DNA from: Candidatus Obscuribacterales bacterium
GTDB lineage: Bacteria; Cyanobacteriota; Vampirovibrionia; Obscuribacterales; Obscuribacteraceae
Assembly (NCBI GenBank): GCA_020050835.1
Contig: JAGVKB010000109.1
Coordinates: 1-33,209 of the forward strand
Length of the DNA: 33,209 bases
Direction: 5' to 3'
Position 1 is the stretch's first letter, and each line of letters begins with the position of its first letter. Below are positions 1 to 7,911 of this stretch, in pieces. The notes under the pieces were generated by a model that ran no database searches, was not told where the DNA came from, and worked only from the letters and a program-made list of their open reading frames with translations. The position numbers and the translations under genes were made by a program.

Positions 1-6
1 ATAGAG

Positions 7-3000
7 GTGAGCCGTCTTGGCTTTAAGGAATCCCACGAAAAGGCTGCAAGTATTGGTGACCCGCTTATTCGCGAAAAGCAGAGACTGGATGAAAACAACA
101 GCAAACTTGAAGACCTTCCAAGAGATTTATCGACACTCAACGGTACAGTCAAGCTTGCCGATTTGAGCACTAATCCGCCTGGGCACCGTACCTTGCAAAT
201 TCGCAATGGCGAGATCATCGGTGATGACGGCAAGCCAGTCGGAAAGATAATCGATTCCAAAGGACACATTTCATTCCAGGGGCAGGAAGTTGGCATGAAG
301 GATCTTGCCGGCTCCGTCTGGCATATGGAGTATCCCGGTGCAGCTGGTTCGACCAGGAAAGTTGACTGGGTTTCGCTTGGCACCAATGGCGGTGTGATCA
401 GTATCGACGACTTAAAAGCCAGGGCTACTGCAGAACTTCGATATGCCGAACACTTCAATGATCGAAATCATACTGTTACCAGCGAGTCGGCAATCGGTCA
501 AACCAAAGAGCTGAGGCGCTTGTACAACGAACAACTCGATGCAATCGTCAAGAATGGTGTCGGTGGACCGAAAGATCTTGAACTCTTGATCAGACCGCCA
601 AGCGACAGCGTTAGAGCAGAGGCGTATAAAGATCATGCTTCAGCAAACAGCAAGCCGCCGAAGATTGAAATACCGGAATTGAATGAAAAGAACCTGGGAC
701 ACCTGAATGGTCATCTTCGGGTAGGCAACGAAACATTTGCTCTGGCTGGTGATGGCAAGCAAGGGTGCCTGGTTTATAAAACACATTACGAGAATGGCAA
801 AGAGGTTAGAGACAAGGAGCCCTGCGGACGCCTGAATGACAAGTACACGCTTGAGCTAAATGGAAGGGCGCCGATCAGCCTAGCTGGGGTGGAGCGCGTA
901 CTGATGAGCTTCAATTTGCCAGGTGATCCAAGAGAGCATCGAATCCTCGGGATGGGACCGGGTCACTATGAAGCAGGCAAGGGTTTCCGAGGCGGTGGCT
1001 TGGTGGAGGCCGATCAGCTTCTCAACGAGGCTTCGCAAGCTCATCTGCAGGCTCTGAAAGGGAACATGAAGTACTTCGAGGAGCGGCCATACTTGAATGG
1101 AGCGCTCGGTATTGGAGCGAGCGATTCATCAATCCTGGGTAACCGAGAAGGTATACTCAAGGATTTCGAGAAGGGGATTGCACGTAGTGAAAGGTATCTC
1201 TCAACCGAAATCGACGATTTGTTTAGCAAGGGTTTCGACAATCACGATTACTACAACAACAAACTTGATGAGTCGTTCAAATACACTGAAACGTTGATGG
1301 ACAACCTCGGCTGGAGTGGCAAAACGAGTTATGACCTGGCAATCGACGGAATCCAACAGCAAAAGCTGGCCAACGATGCGATCGTCATGGCTGCCACCAC
1401 TGTTGCTACCGCTGGTGTGGGATCGCTCGTTTCGGGGCTCGTGAATACCGGTCGCTTGACGGCAGTGAGCGGTTATGCGGTGGAAATTGCCGCCGACGGT
1501 CTAATCGGTGGAGCCGTATCTACGGTTGGTCGGGCTTCCGCTACCAGCAACGAGTATCGCAATTTTGCCGGCGGCTTTGTCGAAGGTTCGGCGATGGGCT
1601 TTGGCTCCTCCTTCGGCCGGGCGCTAGGAAATCTCAAGCAAGTCGAGCAGATCAATCATCTGGTTGCTTTGCAGAAGGCGGGCCAGGCGTTGAATCCGGA
1701 GCAGCTCGCGATCATGAATAGTCTGGTTGGGAAAATGGTTCAAAGTGGTGTTAACCCAGCATCGATGAATGCTCTCTATTACAGCGCGCGGCTGGCTGAT
1801 TCCGCCGTCCAAACAACCGCCTTTAGTGTATCCGGTGCATTGCGTGAGCATGACCAAACGCACGCCTGGGATCACGTCAATGCCAGTAATATTGCACTTG
1901 GCACGATGTTCATGTTTGGCACTCAGCAATTCGCAGAACGGTTAACGACCGCGCCTGGAAAGGTATTGGAGAGTTCCGGGCTAGACAAAAAGTTTGGTCT
2001 GGAGGGCGGTACGATCGCCCGGACGATGGGATTGTCTGAAGCAGGGTTGGCTTCGCGAGCGATGAGCGACAGTGTCAATGCTTATTCAAATGCGGCATTG
2101 GGAGCGATTGCGCAGGGATACGATCAAGAACGTGCCAGAGTGGCCGAGCAGCTCGCCGTTAAATTAGGGGTAAATCCCGATGACGTTCCGCTCGATATGA
2201 TTGAATCCAACATGAGCTTTGCCAGAATAGCTAGCACCGTAAACGAGGCCGGCATTCAAGCGATGCTTACCGCACCGATGCTTACCTTAGCAATGGCGCC
2301 GGTTCATTCGACTGCCGAGCGTGCTCTCGGCATTGAGCGAGATGGAGCCGGAAACCTAATACAACCTGGCCATAGTGAGCGTAGTGGCGGAGAACAATCA
2401 AAATCAATCAGCCGAGCTCCCGAACAAAGCGGTACTACAACTGGTGCCGAGCAAACTGCAACACCGGCTAGCAAGGATGGTTCGGCATCAGGAAATGACG
2501 GCAACAAGTCCGAGCCACCAGTCGCTATGGATAGGCCGGTCGCGCCGGAAGCCCAAGCAACTCCGGAAAAGTCAATTCCAGGGAAAGCAGAACAGGCTCC
2601 GACCGCGCCGAAGGCAGGGGTAGTGGCTCCCGATGAGGCTGTGGGCGCCGGTAGTAGTTCGAAGACCCCAGATCGACTTTCTCCGGAGGTCGAGGCCAAA
2701 ATCGCCCAGCGCACACAGGAGCGTGCGGCATTGAAGGAGGGCGGGACTTTTACTGTAAAGGCTGAGGACGGGTCAGAGCTGAAAATTATCAGTAGACCTC
2801 AGGTAAAAGATCCGGAGCGCCCGCTCGAGAAAATTGTTGGGATGCCTGAGTCAGACCCGCGAATTGCTCAGATCGCCTCAGAAGGCAAATCTGTAGTAAT
2901 TGGTGGACAACCGTACGTCGTCCACGGCGAGGATGTGTATCGTGCACGCTTTGTCGATGACAAGGGCAAAGTGATTTCACTCTATGTGCCTGGTTCCATC

Positions 3001-6000
3001 ATACCGGAAGGTCGCAGAGTCGCCTTTGAGTTGCAACCTAATCTGGCAGCCATCGTCGCTGGTGACAATCCGGCGAGCACGAAAATTTTGAGACCTAGAA
3101 GCGAACACATTGCCGATAGTATTGAACCGGCTGCCGTCAAGTTGTTGGAGCCACGGTTCAGCGAGACAGCAAGTAATACACCGCGAGAGAAGGTTGCCAC
3201 TGCCGGTCGCTACGAGTTTCAGAGAGATCCTACCGACTACTCAAGAGTTAAATTCCAGGGAGATGATTATTCAGTTCTTCACGCCGAGCCGGGACTGCTG
3301 ATCATCAATCGCCCGGAAAATTTGGCTCATGTTGCCATCGAGCCCAAGAATCCCCCTCCCAGTGAGCGGTGCCGGACGTTTGAACTGGACGGGCATAAGT
3401 ACCTGGTCGACACAAAGGATGGAACAGTCTATTACGAACTAAAGCATAAGGATGTCACGCATTTAATTCCTAGTACTGCAATGCGTGCAATTCCACTCGA
3501 GAAGGCTGCCGTTGAGATCTCCTTCCCAAATGGACAGAAGTTGACAGCCGGCTCTGGCGAGATTGAAATTAATCGATTTATGTTTCAGGACAAGAAGACC
3601 GGAGAATTTACGCCAAATTCGGAGGTAGTCTCTAGAAAGGCTGCCGGCGTAGTAGGACATAATGAGTTTGGCACCTATATAAGGGACGATGGAAAGGCCA
3701 CCAGCAAGATCTTTGTGAAATCTGCCGGTGACTTTGAGTATCGAGAACTCAAGCCCGGTGAAAACTATTACTTGAAACGCGGCGACGACGTCCAAATCGG
3801 CAATAGCACGATGCGGAAGAAATTGGATATCGTGTCCGCGGCATCTCCGGAAGGTCAAGCGTCCAGTAAGTTTATGGTCCGAGACACCGAAGGTCGGTTG
3901 CGCAGAATTACTGATGACTCGGGTCGCGTCGTTCGTGAGTTCGAATGGCGCGAATCGCCCACCGGCGCGTCCCAGCTGTCCAAGATCACTGCTCGGGACG
4001 GTTCTGTCTGGGAAAGCACTGACGGGGCAAAATGGACCGTCTATTCGGCAACCAAAGGCATTCGGACTGAGGAAGCTGCTGTACAGCTACTGGGCAATGG
4101 CGATGTTGTCTTTCATTTTGCGGACGGCTCGAGGCGTCGTGAAAATGTAAATGGAACGGCCTCTTTCCGCCCGGGCAACCTTGGGCACGCGCGCGTCGGA
4201 TACGACGAATCTGGAGCGATTAAGTCAATTACCGATGCTACAGGCGTAAAGCTCGAAATTGAAAAGGATGGACGCAGAATTACCAAGATAACCAGCAGCG
4301 ATGGAGATCTGATTGAATGGCGAAAGGCGAAGCCTGACGATCCAGCAGGAAGCGAGAAGTACTATCAAAGCAAGAACGGTAAGGATTTGGGCGAAGCGCT
4401 AAAGGTGTTTGTGAGCGAGTCCGGCGTCGAGGTGTGGACTGGCAAGAATGGCTACAGAGGTAGGGGAATTGACGGCAGCGCGGTCGAAACCCAGGCCGAT
4501 CATTCGCTTCGGCTCGTTGCGGCCGATATCAATGTTGAGCGAGCTCGGCTGAAGGAAGCGACCTTCGCGAAGGTCACTTCTCCTGCTGAACAGTTGCGCA
4601 TGGTCAGAGCGATGGCTGATTTTGAAGCTACCGCTGCGAAGTTATCTCCCGAACAAGCTGCCTTTGCTTACCATGAGATAAATCAGTTAATTCATACTGA
4701 ACCGTCCAGGTTGCCGCTCGAGCAAAGACTGGTTCTGGCTGAGCAGTTATTGCGCAGCGCCGCCAGGCCATTTGATATAAATCAGGGAGACAATCCGGTT
4801 TGCACGGCTGCTGTTCTTTCGGTAAGAGTGATGGCAACCAATCCGGCCGAGGGAATACGGCTCGTGACTGAGGCAGTTACATCTGGACAAGTGGTAGCCC
4901 GAGATGGAACAGTTGTCCATTTGGATCCCTCTGTTATACAGCCTGATGCAGGAGCAGTTGTTGAAAGGGGACGGCGATTGGCCGGGCTAGATGATACCCA
5001 CCAGCGGGCCCACGCAGACCAGATATTGCAAAATGTGCTGATCAATTACTTTTGGGCCAAACAAGGTACGACTGGACCAGGCGGGGTCTTTTGTCCAAAT
5101 GGCGTACGTTATGCCAGAGGCGGCGTGATTACCGGACCATCCGATAACGGCTACAGGCTAATTGACAACGCTACAGGAAAACCGCTGTTAGACCATCGTG
5201 GCAAGGAGATCGACATACCATATATCTACAGTTCTGACTTGCAGTCTGTTATGGGTTTGACCGGCGAGAAAGAGCCGTTTGTAATCATCAACGACAAAAC
5301 GACCAAAAGGGAAGGCAAGGAGCTGGTCGAAGCCGGAAACCGGAAGCAACGCTTCAATACGGAAGAAGGATTAGTCAAGGCGATTGAGGACATGAAACCA
5401 TCTGAGCAGAATCCGATCGTAATCACGGTGACCACGCAAATGGAGCCGTTTTTTACGGATTCTGGTGCGGGAAGAGCTGGTGGCTCTGGCGGCCAGCACG
5501 TAATTAGTATTGTCGGTGTGGAGACTCGCAGGGAGCTTGGTCCGGACGGTCAGATGCATGACAATCAATATGTCTACATCGACAACCAGTGGGGTGCGCG
5601 TGCCGAGCATTTAACCAAACCAATCAAACTACACGACTTGTTTGTCGCATCCCATTTTGACGATGATTCGCAGTTGATAGGCTTGTTGAAGAGCGACCTG
5701 AAGGCGGCTAGAGGTCGAGGACAGGTTGATCCGAATATAGAGCTCAGCTTGCTTCGTGCTCAAAGTCAGCGCTGGGAACGAGCGGATAAGCAGCCCACTT
5801 CAATGCAAAATACGATAATGTCCAAAGACCTGCTGCTTTCACCAAAGGATTATCGGACCGAACTAAGTAAGATTGTAGACAGGATAGATGCGCAAGATCC
5901 GATCTATCGAGGAGCCGATCAGCAACAGCTGGCCGCTGCACGGCAGACCGCTGCCGAAACAATCAAACTTTTAGATGCTCAAATTCAGCTAGCTGCGCAG

Positions 6001-6027
6001 AACAAGGCGCAAGCAGCTGGACCATAG
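7..6027 (+). CDS. Giant multidomain protein with C-terminal papain-like cysteine peptidase domain
   Basis: Encodes 2,006 residues from a GTG at 7. The frame is open to the window edge (codons ATA GAG before it), so the true start may lie upstream. No signal peptide is visible. Residues ~457-515 are hydrophobic and Ala/Gly-rich, as is a stretch near 753-775, so membrane contact is possible. Residues ~790-895 are a Ser/Pro/Ala/Gly-rich linker. Residues ~1215-1280 resemble an FHA-like beta sandwich (VVGHNEFGTYIRDDG, then LKRGDDVQIGN). Residues ~1290-1440 have YD/Rhs-like short repeats (GRLRRITDDSGRVVREFEW). The C-terminal domain matches papain motif by motif: Q1593 lies six residues before C1599 (QGDNPVCTAAVL), then H1831 (GQHVISIVGV), then N1860 in DNQWG, equivalent to papain NSWG. 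The peptidase fold is well supported; activity, substrate and the roles of the other segments are inference. A toxin-like or surface-processing role is possible. Confidence 0.85.
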   Translation: MSRLGFKESHEKAASIGDPLIREKQRLDENNSKLEDLPRDLSTLNGTVKLADLSTNPPGHRTLQIRNGEIIGDDGKPVGKIIDSKGHISFQGQEVGMKDLAGSVWHMEYPGAAGSTRKVDWVSLGTNGGVISIDDLKARATAELRYAEHFNDRNHTVTSESAIGQTKELRRLYNEQLDAIVKNGVGGPKDLELLIRPPSDSVRAEAYKDHASANSKPPKIEIPELNEKNLGHLNGHLRVGNETFALAGDGKQGCLVYKTHYENGKEVRDKEPCGRLNDKYTLELNGRAPISLAGVERVLMSFNLPGDPREHRILGMGPGHYEAGKGFRGGGLVEADQLLNEASQAHLQALKGNMKYFEERPYLNGALGIGASDSSILGNREGILKDFEKGIARSERYLSTEIDDLFSKGFDNHDYYNNKLDESFKYTETLMDNLGWSGKTSYDLAIDGIQQQKLANDAIVMAATTVATAGVGSLVSGLVNTGRLTAVSGYAVEIAADGLIGGAVSTVGRASATSNEYRNFAGGFVEGSAMGFGSSFGRALGNLKQVEQINHLVALQKAGQALNPEQLAIMNSLVGKMVQSGVNPASMNALYYSARLADSAVQTTAFSVSGALREHDQTHAWDHVNASNIALGTMFMFGTQQFAERLTTAPGKVLESSGLDKKFGLEGGTIARTMGLSEAGLASRAMSDSVNAYSNAALGAIAQGYDQERARVAEQLAVKLGVNPDDVPLDMIESNMSFARIASTVNEAGIQAMLTAPMLTLAMAPVHSTAERALGIERDGAGNLIQPGHSERSGGEQSKSISRAPEQSGTTTGAEQTATPASKDGSASGNDGNKSEPPVAMDRPVAPEAQATPEKSIPGKAEQAPTAPKAGVVAPDEAVGAGSSSKTPDRLSPEVEAKIAQRTQERAALKEGGTFTVKAEDGSELKIISRPQVKDPERPLEKIVGMPESDPRIAQIASEGKSVVIGGQPYVVHGEDVYRARFVDDKGKVISLYVPGSIIPEGRRVAFELQPNLAAIVAGDNPASTKILRPRSEHIADSIEPAAVKLLEPRFSETASNTPREKVATAGRYEFQRDPTDYSRVKFQGDDYSVLHAEPGLLIINRPENLAHVAIEPKNPPPSERCRTFELDGHKYLVDTKDGTVYYELKHKDVTHLIPSTAMRAIPLEKAAVEISFPNGQKLTAGSGEIEINRFMFQDKKTGEFTPNSEVVSRKAAGVVGHNEFGTYIRDDGKATSKIFVKSAGDFEYRELKPGENYYLKRGDDVQIGNSTMRKKLDIVSAASPEGQASSKFMVRDTEGRLRRITDDSGRVVREFEWRESPTGASQLSKITARDGSVWESTDGAKWTVYSATKGIRTEEAAVQLLGNGDVVFHFADGSRRRENVNGTASFRPGNLGHARVGYDESGAIKSITDATGVKLEIEKDGRRITKITSSDGDLIEWRKAKPDDPAGSEKYYQSKNGKDLGEALKVFVSESGVEVWTGKNGYRGRGIDGSAVETQADHSLRLVAADINVERARLKEATFAKVTSPAEQLRMVRAMADFEATAAKLSPEQAAFAYHEINQLIHTEPSRLPLEQRLVLAEQLLRSAARPFDINQGDNPVCTAAVLSVRVMATNPAEGIRLVTEAVTSGQVVARDGTVVHLDPSVIQPDAGAVVERGRRLAGLDDTHQRAHADQILQNVLINYFWAKQGTTGPGGVFCPNGVRYARGGVITGPSDNGYRLIDNATGKPLLDHRGKEIDIPYIYSSDLQSVMGLTGEKEPFVIINDKTTKREGKELVEAGNRKQRFNTEEGLVKAIEDMKPSEQNPIVITVTTQMEPFFTDSGAGRAGGSGGQHVISIVGVETRRELGPDGQMHDNQYVYIDNQWGARAEHLTKPIKLHDLFVASHFDDDSQLIGLLKSDLKAARGRGQVDPNIELSLLRAQSQRWERADKQPTSMQNTIMSKDLLLSPKDYRTELSKIVDRIDAQDPIYRGADQQQLAAARQTAAETIKLLDAQIQLAAQNKAQAAGP

Positions 6028-6083
6028 GCAAAGTAGAGTTGTTCGAGGATTGCTAGCGAAAGCCGGAGTAAGGATTGAATTCA

Positions 6084-6602
6084 ATGAGCACCGTCCCTCA
6101 AGCCAATACCGTCAGTGAAGGAAGAATCGCCCGGATGGACATCCCTTCCGATTGGTCGGAAGAAGCGCCTGTTCCCGAGGATGGTGCCAGGTACACGCGA
6201 GAGTTTTATAGCCGTGAGATGCCGGATGCGAAAATTTATCTGCACTATAGAGGTCATCCTCTTACAAATTCAGCAGCGACTCTCTTTCGTCAATTACTAG
6301 AAGGACCGCTACACGACCTGACTAGCATCGAAAGGACATCGCTTTCGGAAGTGATCGGCAATGCCGGCATCCCGGAGCTTTGCCGGCTAGAGGCGCTCAA
6401 ATCGACGAAAATAAATATGAGAAGTGTGTTGCTGTTGGAAGGCATCTGGTCCGGTGGCAATCGCAGTCTGCAACTGTTTATCAGCGCCGATCCAGAGTGC
6501 ACTATCGTCCAGGAAGTCTGGTTTATGGCTCCAGACAGAGACTTCTCTAGCTGGAAGCCGACATTCGAGTGGATTTTGGAAAGTATCGAATGGACTGACT
6601 AA
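6084..6602 (+). CDS. Hypothetical 172-residue protein, possible partner of the upstream papain-like protein
   Basis: I prefer the ATG at 6084 because AAGGA (6070-6074) lies 9 nt upstream. The in-frame TTG at 6075 would sit directly against that sequence. The gene follows the giant papain-like gene by 56 nt on the same strand, so co-transcription is likely. The protein is soluble, with no signal peptide or membrane helix. It has an N-terminal IPSDWSEE and a C-terminal run of alternating hydrophobic residues (LQLFISADPECTIVQEVWF) ending in FEWILESIEWTD. That pattern recalls small PsbP/DcrB (DUF1795)-like alpha/beta folds, a group that includes chaperones for Rhs-type effectors. The resemblance is by eye only, and an immunity or chaperone role is speculation from position. 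Its stop codon overlaps that of the convergent FecR-like gene. Confidence 0.75.
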   Translation: MSTVPQANTVSEGRIARMDIPSDWSEEAPVPEDGARYTREFYSREMPDAKIYLHYRGHPLTNSAATLFRQLLEGPLHDLTSIERTSLSEVIGNAGIPELCRLEALKSTKINMRSVLLLEGIWSGGNRSLQLFISADPECTIVQEVWFMAPDRDFSSWKPTFEWILESIEWTD

Positions 6603-7630
6603 TGATTCGAGCCGGTGTCTCGATGGGCAAACTTGGCATTGTCTGGGCTGCCTGGTGCGTACGTAAAGCCGTGCGCGCCATTGACTACGTTAAGTACTGA
6701 TGCCATTTTTGATAGATCTGCATGAATGCGGGTTTCTTTTGCGCCGCTATCCTTTTGGGCTAGATCGGAAAGTATTACAGAATCAGCCAGCAGGGATTGT
6801 AGGGAGAATTCGGCGAGCGCTATTTTGCCGTCTTCGAATAGCTGGCTTCGACGCCGGGCGATGCCGTCTTTAGGGTGTAGGTCCGCGCGGGTTAGCTTGT
6901 GACTTCCAGCCACGAACTCGAAGCCTGGTTTAACCGCGAATACGTTCTTCTTGGCTCCTTCGAAGGCGGATTCGAGCAAGCGCAATTTGCAGCCCGCTCC
7001 GCGGGCACTAGCATTCAGTACATGCACGACTCCGTCTTTGGCGGTGATGAGCACTTCACCATCCGCATTCAGCGCGATCTTTACGAGCGGTGTATCAATA
7101 GTTCCTATTCGAGACGGTCTCCTCACCGAAACGAATATTGTTCCCGACTCGAGCCTGACTGAATGTGGGTTGGGTTGCTGCATAACGGTGCCATCGAGAT
7201 GGCGAACCAATATGCCGCTGGAATCCTGAGAATCGTCAGCTCCCTTGGGAAACTTGTTGTCCTTAAGGACTTCTATCCCATTCGTAAGTGGTGGCAGATT
7301 ACTGAATGCTGACGGAGAATTGCCAATTAGTGCCTGATTGGTAACGTCAGTTGGCACTAGGACTGGTGGCGTAGTTACGCGCGTATCCGGCGGTAGAAAT
7401 GGTGGAGGTGGCGGGGGCGGAATAAATTCCGGAGGAGGAGGAGGAGGAGGCGGCGGTGGCGGCTGAAAGACAGGGACCGGGTCCTTAATGCTATCGTCGA
7501 AGTCATCGTAAGCGCCCTCGTCAATGCGGATGATTCCGCCCTGAGCGGAGACGACTTCAGCGCATACGGAGACCGACGCCAGTAACGCTAGTCCGAATGA
7601 TAGAGCAGGTTTCTTGTATGCCTGTAGCAT
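6599..7630 (-). CDS. Secreted FecR-like protein with polyproline segment
   Basis: Encodes 343 residues. Residues 1-29 form a signal peptide: KK at 6-7, a hydrophobic core LSFGLALLASVSVC, and a probable cleavage after VSA29. Next comes an acidic patch (DEGAYDDFDDSIKD) and a proline-rich segment (11 prolines at 57-67, 7 at 71-77) that could span a cell-wall or periplasmic layer. Residues ~150-235 look FecR-like: short beta strands with SGTIFVSVRRP, TPLVKIALNADGEVLIT and DGVVHVLN. The final ~75 residues, from IARRR (~257), match the C-terminus of the giant protein at 12344-33209 (LLADSVILSDL against LLESNVILSQL; both end ...HG..YAP). There is only a weak ribosome binding site upstream. It lacks the membrane anchor and sigma-factor neighbour of classical FecR, so a structural or surface role is more likely than signalling. 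Confidence 0.85.
   Translation of the reverse strand: MLQAYKKPALSFGLALLASVSVCAEVVSAQGGIIRIDEGAYDDFDDSIKDPVPVFQPPPPPPPPPPPEFIPPPPPPPFLPPDTRVTTPPVLVPTDVTNQALIGNSPSAFSNLPPLTNGIEVLKDNKFPKGADDSQDSSGILVRHLDGTVMQQPNPHSVRLESGTIFVSVRRPSRIGTIDTPLVKIALNADGEVLITAKDGVVHVLNASARGAGCKLRLLESAFEGAKKNVFAVKPGFEFVAGSHKLTRADLHPKDGIARRRSQLFEDGKIALAEFSLQSLLADSVILSDLAQKDSGAKETRIHADLSKMASVLNVVNGAHGFTYAPGSPDNAKFAHRDTGSNH
7431..7462 (-). repeat. Trinucleotide run encoding polyproline
   Basis: On the plus strand this is six GGA triplets followed by GGC/GGT triplets. On the coding strand it reads as consecutive CCN proline codons of the FecR-like protein. Changes by whole triplets would alter proline number without breaking the frame. 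Confidence 0.8.
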
Positions 7631-7675
7631 AGTTTCTTATCCGCCGGCGACCACGATATCAAGAGTGTAATTGCT

Positions 7676-7900
7676 TTACAGCCGGTCAATTGTAGCCGAG
7701 ATGTCGAGGTGTTGGGCAGCAAGCCCCATGTCTGTAACGTTTGCGAGAAGGTTTTTATCCCATGAATCTGTGAGCTGCTTCTCATGAACCATCGGATCTG
7801 CCATTGCATGGACTTCTTGCGTAAGCGCCCAGGCTAACTGCAGCGTTCGGTTAAGGCTTGGACCTTTATGTGGTATTACACCTTCAGCTGAGCATGACAT
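7676..7900 (-). CDS. Possible small protein (74 residues), doubtful
   Basis: This reading frame fills most of the gap between the FecR-like gene and the methyltransferase gene, so it is not a shadow of either. From the ATG at 7898-7900 it would encode a mostly helical, soluble 74-residue protein (LNRTLQLAWALTQEVHAMAD..., ending AAQHLDISATIDRL). I see no convincing ribosome binding site, and the start lies only 11 nt from the divergent ATG at 7912, leaving no room for two ordinary promoters. I do not recognise the family. It could be a real small gene, the remnant of a longer one, or a chance frame. Confidence 0.3.
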   Translation of the reverse strand: MSCSAEGVIPHKGPSLNRTLQLAWALTQEVHAMADPMVHEKQLTDSWDKNLLANVTDMGLAAQHLDISATIDRL

Positions 7901-7911
7901 AGACGAATTTA

